Below are positions 34,563-46,175 of a DNA stretch of 64,000 nt, piece by piece. The notes under the pieces are model-generated. The model did not search any database, had not been told where the DNA came from, and saw only the letters and a list, made by a program, of their open reading frames with translations. Source of the DNA: Agrypnia vestita (lineage: Eukaryota; Arthropoda; Insecta; Trichoptera; Phryganeidae); assembly GCA_016648135.1 (NCBI GenBank), contig JADDOH010023729.1, forward strand, positions 124,001 through 188,000. Direction: 5' to 3'. The translations under genes were made by a program, and so were the position numbers. Each line of letters starts with the position of its first letter. Positions within the stretch are counted from its first letter, which is position 1.

Positions 34563-35039
34563 TACTTTCATTTTTAAATGGTGATAAGTGCTGAAATAAG
34601 TCTGAATAAAAAAAATATTATTTTTAGTCAATCTTTTTGAATAGCGCGACCCACTCGTTTTTTCTGTTGGAGCTGGAGTGAAACGAGCGAAGAATTTGAA
34701 TAAATATTTCTTAGAATTAGTGCGCCACCATTTTTTTGATATGTTAGCTGCTGGAAATTTAAAATTGCGCCCTAAATAAAATATATGACAATATCAAGCC
34801 GTTGGCCCTACGTCCCGTGGCGTTTCCTCGTTCTTTCTATGCACTCAGATCTCTTCTGACACTTCTTAACTTCTTAACAACACTGATTTTTTGTGTGAAG
34901 CGCCCTTGAGGTGAGTAGGTACTCGCGAAAACAGCGTTATATAAATGATCCAATTATTATTATTTAAACTTTTACTTATTGTACTGTTAAGACTCAATAA
35001 GTAAATTTCATTGTGCTGTTAAGATTCCATAAACAAAAA

Positions 35040-35340
35040 AAAGTAACCCATAAAAACCAAATTTTTATTGTACTCCCTTTCTCATTTAGTAGTTGAAACA
35101 GGCTCGAGTCGGACGACGCTACGAAAGAGAGTAATAAAAAATTTCGAAAAATTAAAAATTATGCTATAATTATTGAAATTTTTTAAACGAAACCACCATT
35201 TGACCATTTTTATCGTCGCCACGAGTCTGCCTGCAAAGTTTCAGCTCGATTGGATCACGGGAAAAGGGTTAAAAATCGATCCAAAGTTTTTTCGGCAGAC
35301 AAGCAGACGCTACGAGTTAAAAGAGAGGGAGTCAAAAAAT
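35040..35340 (+). repeat. REP-A repeat
   Basis: Starts GTAACCCATAAAAACCAAAT and ends CTACGAGTTAAAAGAGAGGG, with the conserved core at 35213-35325. A frame through the core (KFQLDWITGKGLKIDPKFF) is open here, but the same stretch is shifted in the other copies. Confidence 0.7.
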
Positions 35341-35801
35341 AAAAATCTCTTCCGGCGCTGGCCCCAACAATCAGGCAGATTTTATATCAAAACATATCAT
35401 TATGTACATTATAAGGTGTTCTAGAATAATCTGTAATATTCCACGAAGCTCTAGGAAGATCCGTTTCCTTTTTCTTTCGGACCAATATTAACGATATTTG
35501 TTTAAAGAAAAATGAACAGCTGCCAGCAGGCCGGCTGGTGAACTTAACCGAGATATTTACAAGGAAAATATAATTTACAGGGCTATTGTGTTGCTAACTT
35601 GTTTTAATTATTGTATGCGTGTTAAAATCACGCGATGACCTTCTCCAAGCAGATAAATGATAGTTAATCATTGTTAACAAACTCTTGTCAAATAAAAAAA
35701 AACTCGTCCAAGAACATGCAAAAAATATTAATAAGTAGCTAAATATTTGTATAACCGATTTTCCAGTGCGAATGACAACAAATCATGATGTCTCGTAGAT
35801 A

Positions 35802-36416
35802 CGAAGCAACTTTTTTAAAATGGGAAAGTAGGTATGGGAGTCTTTTTTTGGGTGTCCATAGGGCTTTTGACCTATGGCATGGCTGGCTTAAGTGATCACT
35901 TTACACATTTCAATGTTCACAAATTTCACCCATTTTTTTAATAGAGATGCGAACACGGTATACGTGTCACATCAATATTCTAACTGTTTTCAGACTAAGC
36001 TAAACGCTTGTGCTATGTTAATAGGACTAACTTTGTGATCTGGAGTGAGATTTGAACTCGCGACTTTTGGATCACGAGGCGAGAGTCCTAACCACAAGAC
36101 CAACAAGATAGACTGCTTCATTTATTTATCAAATTTTTGAAAGTTGTGATTCCCCCACCACAGGGTCTTCATCCAGACGGAAGATATTTTCCAAATCCAT
36201 ACATTTAAATACAAAACGAGCCTGTATATTAGTCGATACGCACTAAATATATGTTTAATATGCACACCTTGTTCCATTTTATATTGTGTAAACTTCCGTT
36301 ACATTGTGTATAGTAATCACTTAAGCCAGTCGTATGATAGATCGTAAGCCCTATGGACACCCAAAAAAAAAAGATTTACATACCTACCTTCCCATATAAA
36401 AAAAAAGTTGCTTCGT
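35802..36416. mobile_element. Foldback element F2 with SINE in loop
   Basis: Left arm 35802-35920 and right arm 36307-36416 are inverted copies (CGAAGCAACTTTTTT..., GGTGTCCATAGGGCTT, GGCTTAAGTGATCAC). The loop holds SINE S1 at 35937-36112. Single F2 arms are also at 38690-38800, 43310-43440 and 47400-47545. The right arm abuts an FB arm (36420-36612). Confidence 0.65.
35937..36112 (-). repeat. tRNA-derived SINE, family S1
   Basis: Minus-strand copy with GTTGGTCTTGTGGTTAGGAC at the head, GAGTTCAAATC in place of the B-box, and the tail GTGACACGTATACCGTG. Confidence 0.75.
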
Positions 36417-36419
36417 AAT

Positions 36420-36612
36420 TGTAATGAAAGTCCAACGTTTTACAAAAAATAAGTCAGAAATATTGAAAAAATTCCATCTTTGATGTCGCATATCTCTATA
36501 ACTATTGATATCAAGGTCGTGGTTGCTTGAACATTTTCGACACATAATTAAAACAGGAATCTACCTGTAAAAGTATTGTGGATTGTGGACTAGCTCTGGT
36601 ACACCCGTATAT
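36420..36612 (+). repeat. FB right arm
   Basis: GTCCAACGTTTTACAAAAAA, GTCGCATATCTCTATAACTA, TTGAACATTTTCGAC, ending CTGGTACACCCGTATAT. Confidence 0.65.
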
Positions 36613-36901
36613 TGTTGAGATGCGATATAATGAATGATTGGTGTCAAAGAGTACATCCAGATCCTTGACACGCGAAACTTTGATCAGAATTTCATTGTTG
36701 ATGGAATAATTATACATTATACAGCGGGTGGAATAATACATTATATTAATTTATATCTTTAATTCATTTCCATTGTGCCATCATGCCAATACAATGGAAT
36801 CCCTCGCTACAACTAACCAAACCCTGAGCCGTCCACGCCATGTTCCTTCAACCGTTCCATCTTCGATAGTTCATCTGTCCTTCTTTTACTGCCCTATCCG
36901 T

Positions 36902-37085
36902 TCAACGGATGCTGGCTGTTAGAACTTTGTTCACTGCGGCTCGTAACAGCTCTACAGTAGACTGGCCAAACCACTGTCTCAGGTTTTTCAGCCAAGATGC
37001 TCTTCTTCTTCCAGGGCCCGACTTACGGCAATCTTTCCCTGCATTATGAGATGCGTCATGAGAATGTAAAGCTGATCTTGGCATA
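36902..37085 (-). pseudogene. RTE-type LINE C-terminal fragment
   Basis: Minus frame SGPGRRRASWLKNLRQWFGQ, then STVELLRAAVNKV. This is the conserved C-terminus of the endonuclease-reverse transcriptase LINEs common in Lepidoptera (GRRRxSWLKNLRxWFG). Truncated, no catalytic part. Confidence 0.75.
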
Positions 37086-37116
37086 ATTAATAGAATTAAA
37101 ATAAGGTCGCTCAGAT

Positions 37117-37300
37117 AGTTTGGGCATGCTGAGCGAATGAATGAGGAAAGAATGGAAAGAAAGATAATATATAACGCGAGTTTTGACGGTGCCAGAAGAG
37201 AGGGCGACCGCGGAAGACGTGGCACGACCAGATTAACCAGATACTGGAACATGGTCTCGTTAGAAGCCTCAACAACGGTCGAGCTTGCAAGCGAAGATGT
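37117..37300 (+). pseudogene. Second LINE C-terminal fragment, head to head
   Basis: Plus frame FGHAERMNEERMERKIIYNA, then SFDGARREGDRGRRGTT, corresponds to the GHVxRMxxxRxxxxI...GxRxRGRP region of a different LINE family. It faces the fragment at 36902-37085. Confidence 0.6.
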
Positions 37301-37469
37301 ATGAATGAAGGTGAGAGTTATAGGTCATTTTGGAAGAGTGTGGCGCTCTATCCTCTATGCTTCCCCCACGGGGAAATGGTATGATGGTAAGTTAGTAAGC
37401 GAGTAAGTTAATATAAATATAAACATATATAAATAAAAATATATTAAAAATAAAAATAAATATTCTCTT

Positions 37470-37845
37470 TACATAAATAAAAAGCGTTTTAAAATCATCT
37501 CTTTATATGGATAAAAACCGTTTTAATATCAACAAAAAACATAAAAATTTCTTGCAAATTTAAAACATTATAACTTTACTAATATTGAATATTTCTTGAT
37601 TTCCTTAGTAAAAATTTTAGATAATGAAGTATACTTTATAAGTATAAAAAATTAGCCCCGCCTAGGACACTAAAAACGATTTTTTGGCCGTGGCCTGTCG
37701 ATTAATGCTTATATTTTATTAATTATTGTAAATATTGTCCAGTTTATTACTTTTATATAAGAAAAAAAGGTTCTATCTAAGTTATCGCCCTAAAAACATT
37801 GCAATCTATCGTATACAATCTGATATAAATGATTAATAAAATATA
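37470..37845 (-). mobile_element. Partial copy of the 55.1-kb TTAA element
   Basis: Reverse complement of about 55177-55560, with common words GATAGATTGCAAT, AGGGCGATAACTTAGATAGA, ATAAAAGTAATAAACTG and ATATAAGCATTAATC. Both element ends are missing. Confidence 0.7.
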
Positions 37846-38309
37846 ATTTTATTTTTTTAAAGCTAACCGGTCTTTATTTTCCGGAGTATATTTTCTGTAT
37901 GGAGTATATTTAATGATGCAAGCATTCATATTCTTTATTTATTTTACGAGTTCAGTGTTCTAGGTCCGTATTATTATTCGATATAATGTAATCGTTAAAG
38001 TTCTAAGTCCACGATCCAATTCACGTTATCTGCAACACCTTTGAATTAGATGTTGATTCATTTGTTATTCATATAATTGAAAAAAAATGTAATTAATCTC
38101 TGACTCGTAATATTTCGATTGTTGATAATGGCTCAAAGATTTGGGGCAATTATTTTCTGCGTCACGAAACAACTTTCTCACGACCTAATAACTATGTTGC
38201 TAAATTGTTTACAAGCACAAAACTCCGCGATAGCTATATGCATACAATTTAACTTAACCTAACGCAAACCTCAAAAAATGTAAAATATAGAGGTATCATT
38301 ACCAAGTGC

Positions 38310-38590
38310 GAAAAAAATTAATCAATTTATAAAAATAAGAACTACATATAAGGTCGATATATTCACGGAAACATAGAGGGTTGCTATAGCTTAGTGGTCG
38401 GAGCACCGGCCCCGGAAAGGAGGTGACCTGGGTTCGAATCCCAGTAGTAACCTAATATTTTTTCATGAATTAGATTTTTCTGTACGTCTTTCTAATTGAT
38501 TAATTAATTTGATTTAAAAATTTCACAGAACTTTGTTCTGAAAAATTACAACTACACAAATATGAATGTGTTCTTGAATATCTATGTATA
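38310..38590 (+). repeat. S2 tRNA-derived repeat, single copy
   Basis: Contains upstream AAGAACTACATATAAGGTCG, the tRNA-like head at 38380-38451, then the tail CTAATATTTTTTCATGAATT...AGAACTTTGTTCTGAAAAAT. It is the longest single-copy form of the repeat that makes up the palindrome at 5428-5912. Confidence 0.75.
38380..38451 (+). repeat. tRNA-like head of S2 repeat, best preserved
   Basis: 72 nt with a perfect 7-bp acceptor stem (one G-T), D-arm AGCTTAGTGGTCGGAGC and T-arm CTGGGTTCGAATCCCAG. Positions 27-31 (CCGGC) do not pair with 39-43 (AGGAG), and position 33 is C where tRNAs have U. Not a decoding tRNA. Confidence 0.75.
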
Positions 38591-38799
38591 TTGTTCATGA
38601 GAAAAGACCACAGGTGTCTCTAGTACGGCCCATCGGAACTTTAAAGCATATATAGAACTTTTAAAATTTTTATATGTGGATGATGTTACGATGGAATTGG
38701 TGAACGTTGCATTTGTAGTGTGGTCACTGAAGCTAGCTCATACAGGTTGCAAGCCCTGGGCCATCGTATAAAAAAGACTCCCAAACTCATTTTCAGATT

Positions 38800-39120
38800 A
38801 TAAATTATGCGGAAAGCGCGCGCGGAATAACGGTTGTTTGTTATGACGTTTCAGCGATTACACAGATAAAGCGAAACCAGCGGCGATTAAGTGTGACCAG
38901 CGATAATAAATTAAGAGAATACCTAACGGGCGTTCCCAGACATGCGAATATTCTGAGACGAGCATAAAATGTTCCACGGATGAGTAACTAGCGCGAAATA
39001 TTGTTAATTGATGAATAGTGCTCCAATTAAATTCGTGCGCAGTGACTTCGTTGATAACTAGAACTTTTAATTAATTTCAAGTGTTTGATGTTTTGATGCT
39101 GCTACTATCCGACAGTATCA
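38800..39120 (+). repeat. Repeat family D
   Basis: GCGATAATAAATTAAGAG, CAATTAAATTCGTGCGCAGT, TTTTAATTAATTTCAAGTGT. An F2 arm precedes it (38690-38800). Confidence 0.5.
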
Positions 39121-39529
39121 ATGCTTAATATAGTTATTGATAATATTGTTAATTATCAACTAAATAAAGACGTAAATAAAAAATAATAATTTTCTCTTAT
39201 TTTCCTGCCAAACCCCTGAACTAAAGACAGGTGAAAGGGGCATCAGAAAGAAAGGCATCAGAAAGAAAGGCAATAAAAGATAAACTGTTTTTTTTATTTG
39301 AACCCAGTGATTTAAAAATACATTTTTAATCATAAACTTTGGTTCGAATCTTATCTTGCCTATACATATTTCAATATTCAATTAATCACAAAACCGATAG
39401 CATTTGAGATAAAAAAAATATTTGACATAAGATTACACCTACATTCATTCCCGCTTCGTCGGGGAGGTGATTACTGATTATTTAAATATAGCATTTTCCA
39501 TCACAAAATTGTTCGCCCCAATCTGAAAC

Positions 39530-40430
39530 GAAAATATCGTGACGGTGGGAGACAAAGCAAACACTTGAAATTAATTTGTTTTTATTTATAAGCAAAGTCA
39601 CTGGACACGAATTTAATTGCAGCAATATTATTTTATTCGCGCAATTTTGCACCAATCAATCGTCTGTGGAGTACCTTATATTCGTCTTTCCAGAATATTC
39701 GCACATCTGTCGAACACTTCATTCACTACTGAACGCTTAGGAGGCACTCTCGTACCCCAACCGAGTTTCTCCAGGGTATGCTTGGCTACAATAGTCTAGA
39801 GACTAGAAGGAATCTGTATTTGATTACACATTTTTATCGATTGTTGCGCGGTATGATCGATAATCCTTAAATTATGCAGAGCATTAGTTTGTATGTTCCT
39901 GATAATTACATTAGACATCGTCAGCATAGATTGTTTCACATTCCAATATACAGGACCAACCTGCCGATGAAAGAGCCACAGCTATGCTGAACAAAATCGC
40001 TTTGGGTATTGATATATTCCATGTGTCTGGGGGGGTTTTCCGAAGCGGGATTCTCCTACACCTTTGACCAGATTTTATGTTATTTTTAATTTATTAAATA
40101 TTTTTATTTTGATGTATACTTCCTAATATGTGTGCCTTAAACATTTTGTTTGTAATTTTCATATTATCAAATAAATTGAATTGAATTGAATTTTCGCTGG
40201 TCGCGCTGATCGCCGCGTTGCTATGTTTCGTATATTTTGTCTATGGTTTCGCTTTATCTGTGTAATCGCTGAATCATTGTTCAGCGTAATCGCTGAAACA
40301 AAAACTGTCGTTCTGCGTGAGCTTTCCGCGTAATTTATAACCGCTCGGGTTTCAGAAACTTCTGGCGGATTTTAGTGTAAATTCTTTCAGAATATTCTAG
40401 TCCACTTGTGACAACACGATAGTTTTTCAT
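39530..40430 (-). repeat. Two inverted family D pieces
   Basis: 39530-39750 (TTGAAATTAATTTGTTTTTA, TCACTGGACACGAATTTAAT) and 40190-40430 (TTTCGCTTTATCTGTGTAAT, GAGCTTTCCGCGTAATTTAT) are complements of different parts of family D. Unassigned sequence lies between them. With 38800-39120 they form an inverted pair. Confidence 0.45.
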
Positions 40431-41119
40431 AACAGGTTTCCGTTACCATGCTTATAGATAGGCAGGCGTATGAAGTTGAAAATATATCTAGGTATGTAGA
40501 TCGAGTATTTATCTCGATTATCTCGCAAAACACTTGAGATATGAAATCAATAAAGCGCGTGACAAGTACTGAATATGAAATGTGGGTATTTGATTTTATT
40601 TTATGAATTTTTTGTTCCTGGGTTGTTTTGTTTGGGCCGGTAATATGCCCGTGTCCGTGGAATGAGGCGTGATGACATATAATAAAAAAAGGGCAGATTA
40701 AAAATAGTTACACAAATTTCAAAAATATTGTCGATAATTTTTAAAAATTGTCATTTTTCTCGGCACATATAAAAACACAAGGCACAGCAGCAAATGGAGA
40801 CTAGGATAGAGCTACCGAGTTCGAAATTTACTCAAAATATTTTTTTTCTGGATCCCAACTATCTATGACTGAAAATGACAGGATATAAGATTAAAACATC
40901 ATAATATTTGTTTAATTATTTATATAATATTGTCCTGCCACAAAGTCTTAAATACGTTGCGTCTTCGGGAATTTCTAATAAAAATTTGTTTTTTCTAAAA
41001 TTATTTAGCTTAAAATAATACCCATTCATTTAATTTACTGAAGTAAAAAAGTTGTCAACTATATAAGAAGGTTTAAAAAAAAATTATTAATTTTAAAAAA
41101 ATCATAAAGTACACATATA

Positions 41120-42222
41120 TTAGGTCCTTACATATGAAATTGGCGTTTAGTATGGGAGGAACATAAAGCCGATTTTTTTTTATTATAATATATTTATTTA
41201 ATCAAAGTATGTACCATTGCTATCTATGCACTTTTGCCACCTCATAGGTAGTTCATCGATCCCTTTACTAAAAAAACCATTCGGAAGGGAATCAATAAAA
41301 TCTTTGAAGGCGGTTTGGACTGCCCCATCGGAGTTGAATTTTTTCCTTTGCAAGAAGTTATCCAAATTTCGAAAAAAATGGTAATCTGTTGGGGCAAGGT
41401 CCGGAGAGTACGGTGGATGTCTTAGACATTCCCATTGAAGCTCCTCTAATTTGGTAGCCGTCTGTTGTGCAGTGTGTGGTCTAGCGTTATCACGAAGCAG
41501 CAGTGGCCTAGAGCGATTAACCAGCCTCGGTTGTTTAGCAGCTAGCTTTTCCATCATGGTTTGCAGTTGCTGACAAAAGACATCTGCCGTAATCGTCTGG
41601 CCAGATTTAAGAAAGCTGTAGTGAACGACACCAGCATAGTCCACCAAACGCTCACAAGTAACTTTTTTGGAGTCAATTTTCGCTTGGGGCATGGTTTGGC
41701 TGGTTCAGCAGGGTTCAGCCATTGCGATGAGCGCTTCCAATTATCGTACAGAATCCACTTTTCATCACAGGAAATAATTCGATTTAAAATCCCTTCATTA
41801 TTGTGCCGGTTGAGTAAATGCAATCGCACGTCATTCAACGCGCGTTTGTTATTTGTCTTCACTAATTCGTGAGGTACCCACCTTTCAAGCTTTTTCACCT
41901 TACCGAACTTTGCTTGCAAGTGGATTAAAACAGTTTTATCACTAACACCGCAGCCTGCAGCACCTAGATGTGGTTTGGCGATGTATCCGCTTCCACAAAG
42001 AAAGCCTTCAATCTTCATTATCAACGTTGGTCTCCGCCGGTCCACAGGGCTTGTTTCGGCAGGTCGAAATTTCCAGAACGAAACGTTTGAACCAAAAAGG
42101 CACTGTGTTTTCTTTGCGGCACCGTCGCCATACACATCATTAATCCTTCGAGCCGTTTCTGCAGCACTGGTGCCACGGTGGAACTCGTACTCGTAAATAA
42201 CGCGATATTTCAAGTTTTTCAT
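41120..42222 (-). pseudogene. Broken mariner transposase, copy 2
   Basis: Same family as 119-1170. The likely start is Met at 42222 (MKNLKYRVIYEYEFHRGTSA). The frame then shifts at GDGAAKK and recovers near CGVSDKTVLIHL. It carries CDEKWILYDN, then shifts again after VSVWWT, where two bases are missing compared with copy 1. The C-terminal frame (41692-41198) is open through DNARPHTAQQ, YSPDLAPTDYHFF and RWQKCIDSNGTYFD, preserving DD34D. The 3' terminal repeat TTAGGTCCTTACATATG begins at 41120-41121. No matching 5' repeat was found. Confidence 0.9.
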
Positions 42223-42355
42223 TTTGTAAACTGAGTGACGCAAAGAAAAACACAATTGAGGAAAAAACAAATGAATTATAATTTTCAAAACACAAATACA
42301 TGAGTAAATAGCTGTATAAATTTGGATTTGGAATTCCTAACCAAAGAGAAGATAT

Positions 42356-42682
42356 TTGAGATCAAATTTGCCAGTATTTCATCCGATTTCAAAAATTTTT
42401 TCACCAATATTTAGAATGGACTTTCAGGTCAAACATGTGTCGGCTATATATTATCCCGTTAAAATAAAAGGGCCTTTCGTGGTGAGCTATTTTACAAGTA
42501 AAGTCGACGAAAAAATGGCCGAGCGATCCGTTTTTTACGAACGCTGCCTTAACGGTACGAGATATTTAAATACTTTCTGTACAGAAGTTGTAGAACTCAA
42601 AAAGTTCTATAAAAAAGTCCGCGACGACATATTATATCGTCGCGGACTTTTAATTAGGTTAATACACAAATTGATAAAATAA
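42356..42682 (+). other. Open frame with internal 15-bp hairpin
   Basis: A 108-codon frame with no recognisable domain. Its 3' end contains a perfect 15-bp inverted repeat (42613-42627 with 42637-42651, AAAAGTCCGCGACGA) around a 9-base loop. The hairpin suggests non-coding repeat DNA. I do not call it a gene. Confidence 0.3.
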
Positions 42683-43119
42683 GCTAGTTGTCTATAAATG
42701 TTTATTCATTCTACTTTAATGTCATATATATCTATTAAGGCCATTTGTATGTTATAAAATAAATTAATTACAAGGCAATGCGCTTTGCACTTGTTAAGTG
42801 ATGTGTTGATAATAAACGCAAGAAAAAAAACGCTTCCGAATTAAGAATGTCATATTTTTGTTCATCGTTAGCTCTACCACGAACCAAAAAACCAACTTTA
42901 TGTGACTTTCCATTATTGTTATACAATGAAAAGTGCACATTGGCATTTTATACATTTTTCTTTAGATTGGGTGCTAGAATATTCCATTTAAAATGTGATT
43001 GTATTGTTATGAAAAATATGAAAACAACAATGACATTTTGTCATGTTGATATGTTATGATATCAATTTAAAGAGAAAAAAAAACTTTAAACTGCATTATC
43101 TCAGAATGAAAGGCATATA

Positions 43120-43305
43120 TTTTTTTTACGCTTCAACGGGCCAAGAGGCCCAATTACAGAAACGAAACACATCACAAAACATCCAAGCACGAATAAATCA
43201 TATAGATAAAATTGTGACCTCACCGGGAATCGAACTCGGAACTCTCGGTGTGTGTGAGAAGCTAGTGTCGTGGCCACTGCGAGTGCCGCCAAGTCTATAT
43301 TAAGG
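43120..43305 (-). repeat. tRNA-derived SINE, family S3
   Basis: On the minus strand the head is GGCGGCACTCGCAGTGGCCA, the B-box is GAGTTCGATTCCCGG, and the tail holds GGGCCTCTTGGCCCGTTGAA. Distinct from S1 and S2. Confidence 0.65.
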
Positions 43306-43309
43306 GATT

Positions 43310-43440
43310 AATTGGTAAACGTTGCATTGTGTAAAGCGATCGCTTAAGGTCATACAGGTTGTAAACCCTGAGCCATCGTATAGGAGACTTCCATGCACTT
43401 TTCTCATATATAAATTAGCTTCGTCTCTGTGAGACTTCTA
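43310..43440. repeat. F2 arm
   Basis: GTAAACGTTGCATTGTGTAA...GAGACTTCCATGCAC...TAGCTTCGTCTCTGTGAGAC, matching 47400-47545. Confidence 0.55.
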
Positions 43441-43535
43441 AAAAAAGTTACAGTTTATCCTTAATTGATTACACCAATTTAAGAACCCTGAAATTTACAT
43501 AGAAATTGGGCGATTTTTTTACAAGAAGGTGATCA

Positions 43536-44240
43536 TCATCATCATCATCTTCTTCCCCTTGTCCTAGTAGGGTCGGGGGCCCAAAGACTCGACAAGGTGC
43601 TTCCACGATCCCCTGTCTTGCGCTGCTTCTGCTCGAGTCAACCAGTCCAGACCCATTCTGTTTTCAAATACATTTTTTTGTTGTCTCTCCCAGCTTAATC
43701 TGGGTCGACCCACCGGCCGTCTTCCCTCCGGGGTTGCCAAGAGGATTCTTCTTGGTAATCGTTCCTCTGGCATTCTGAACACGTGTCCAAGCCACCTCAG
43801 TTGTGATTTTTCTATGTGCAGGAGTGGGGGCTCCATGCCGAGTGTGTGCCTTATGTCGGCACTTCTCACTCTGTCCATCAGTGTGACTCCCGCTACCCCC
43901 CTTAGAAAACTCATCTCGGCAGCCTGGACTCTTGGTCTCACTCTCCCCGTCAGGATCCAAATTTGATGGCCATATATTAGGGTGGGCCTGTACACAGATT
44001 TGAAAACAGTCAGTTTTGCCTTGACACTAAGCTCGGATTTTCTTATCACCGCGCTATATAAAGAGCGTAGAACGCCGGCTGCAGCTCCGATTCTTCTATC
44101 TATTTCACTTTCCTGCCTCCCGTCGCTAGAAAATTCCACCCCAAGGTATTTGAATTTTTCGACTTGCTTCAGCTGGGTCCCTTGTATGCTGATCGAGCAC
44201 TGCTCTTGGTCTCTTCCTACGACCATAACCTCGGATAAGG
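43536..44240 (-). pseudogene. 5'-truncated non-LTR retrotransposon (RT C-terminal region)
   Basis: The minus frame from 44250 begins with SEVMVVGRD and runs through KFKYLGVEFSSDGRQESEID, RPTLIYGHQIW, FLRGVAGVTLMDRVRSADIR and RWLGHVFRMPEERLPRRILL to GRRPVGRPRLSW. This is the end of the reverse transcriptase and following region of an RTE/Rex1-like LINE. The (GAT)n tail points left. AGGTGATCA at 43527-43535 and 44241-44249 is a probable target duplication. The frame is open for over 220 codons, so this is a fairly young insertion. Confidence 0.8.
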
Positions 44241-44626
44241 AGGTGATCAATTATTTAAATTTGTAACGGCCCTTAAGGCACGTATTAAACTATTTATTGG
44301 CAAAAATTGGAAAAAAAATAGCCGCGTCATGTCCATTCCCGTGTAGCTCCTCTGCCGCGACTGAGATGCAACATTCTCCGGTGCACGTTTGTCCGAGGCA
44401 GAAAATAATGAGGTCATGCACTTATTTAGAAATGAAATATCTATGATTTTGTAAAAATCACCAATTTTATAGCTGAATTTCAGGCTCCCAGGGTCGTGTA
44501 TCCTCTTAAGCTGCATTAAAATATATGAAAATAATTAAAAATCTTGGGGTAATTTTGAAGAAGCTGGAATACTAATGATGTTTGGAAACACTGCTGGAAT
44601 CGAGAATAGGAAGTTTACATGGCTTA

Positions 44627-44738
44627 GGGCCAGTTGTTTGAAATTTTTGCGTTCTCCACCAATCAAAACACCCGTTTTCGTAAAAATCTGTGCTTTTTGC
44701 TTAACTCTTACTCTAACTTCTGATCAAACAACAAGCCC
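44627..44738. mobile_element. GGCCCGGTTG MITE, copy 4, internally deleted
   Basis: Ends GGGCCAGTTGTTTGA / TGATCAAACAACAAGCCC, flanked by TTA and TCA. 112 bp. Confidence 0.7.
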
Positions 44739-45236
44739 TCAGACTCGGGCATAGCTTTTGTCACAGCCCAAATCTCCAGCTAGGAAAGAGAATATTCAGA
44801 ATAAGCAGTTTAAATTTCTCAACTCAAATTATCTATTCCAACATGAACTCGAACTATCGTGGAAATGGCCACCTTTATAACCCGATCATTACGTATATTT
44901 TGTCTACTACAAGTATTTACTCGACAGTTGAAGACCTTGGTAGGGATAATTACCGTGTTTAGACGATTGAAAACTGATTGACGCGTGATTTTATGTTAAT
45001 ATTATACAATATTATCTGATTTCTTTATAATATAAACAAAACAATCGAAGTTCGATCCTATATATTTGCAGACCTACTGGCTAGATTATTATTTCATTTG
45101 GAATACGTGCAAACTTATCAGTAATAAGTTAAACAATAATATAAATACAACACCAAAAATTCCACGTTTTTCCTAGATTACAATGAAGCAGTGAAAGTAC
45201 AATAGATCATCACGGTGTATATATACCAAGCGCGTG

Positions 45237-45898
45237 CAGTGGGAACATTGAAGCATGACTTTTTTGTAAACGTGTATTTTGGAAAAAAATGGAAATCAAA
45301 TATTTATGCTACAGATTTTTATGATACATCAAAATATGAGTGCTAGAGTGCCACCACGATAACTAGGCGTGCGAGGGAGGTCGCCCCTGTCGCGAAACAG
45401 AAGTTGCCAGGTTGTAAATTTATTACACAATACATAATGTACTGAATGTTCGGTGACCAGTGTCAATATAAATTTGGTCGGGTAACAGCGCGCTCCGCGG
45501 CGGCCTCTTTATCTGTCAAACTATCAGATGGTAATATCGGTCCATTATTTGCTTTTTCAGCTTCGCAAAACTTTAATACTTCATTGGCAATTGTTCTTGC
45601 ACCACCCCGGACTGTTTTGGTTGTTTTGGACATAATAATTCAGTGTATATTGGTAATCAAGATGACACAGCTCCCGAGCAAATACAAAATTGTACTGAAT
45701 TACAGGGCGAGGGGTTGCCGCCGGGTGCGGGCGGGGCGGGTTTCAGTTCCAATCCTGCCGCACGCCAAGTTATGTTGGGCAGGCAATATGACAACAATGT
45801 GATAGAAATATTACGAAATATATGTTGTATTCCGATTTTTTTCCCAAATAATTGGTTACGTAAAAGTCATGCTGCGATGTTCCCACTGCACGCCCCTG
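45237..45898. mobile_element. hAT-like element carrying a nested MITE
   Basis: Ends CAAGCGCGTGCAGTGGGAAC and the complement of GTTCCCACTGCACGCCCCTG. The flanking octamers match poorly (5 of 8). The TA-flanked MITE at 45362-45770 sits inside. Related ends occur at 57881-58101. Confidence 0.65.
45362..45770 (+). mobile_element. TA-flanked MITE, copy 2
   Basis: 409 bp, ends ACTAGGCGTGCGAGG / GCCGCACGCCAAGT, TA on both sides. Full-length homology to 6448-6875. Confidence 0.75.
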
Positions 45899-46034
45899 GC
45901 GTATACAAACATGGTGTAACAGAGCTAGTCCACAATACTCGACAAGTAGACACCTGCCTAGATTAATAGTAAAAAATGTTAAACAACATACCCTAATATA
46001 TTGAGTTAGGATATTGCTGATTGTTTGATCCGCG

Positions 46035-46165
46035 ATAATGTATGGCTCCGAATGCTGGACTATGTACAAGGCAACTTGAAACGCGAATGCTTAGATGGTC
46101 GGCAGGAGTAACACTAAAAGACAGGATTAAAAGTTCACTCATTCATGGTAGCGTGGGTGTCACGG
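46035..46165 (+). pseudogene. LINE fragment (RT C-terminal region)
   Basis: MYGSECWTM followed, after a frame change, by LETRMLRWSAGVTLKDRIKS, the LYGxExW...ETxMLRWxxGVTxxDRI region of non-LTR retrotransposons. It is cut by the hAT-like element that starts at 46176. Confidence 0.6.
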
Positions 46166-46175
46166 ACATAGACAG

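Noticed and set aside
38380..38451. Functional tRNA gene
   Set aside because: The anticodon stem does not pair, position 33 is not U, and flanks are shared by all copies of a repeat.
44247..44516. Minus-strand open frame next to the LINE
   Set aside because: No domain, no splice or start context, and it overlaps the target duplication of the LINE.
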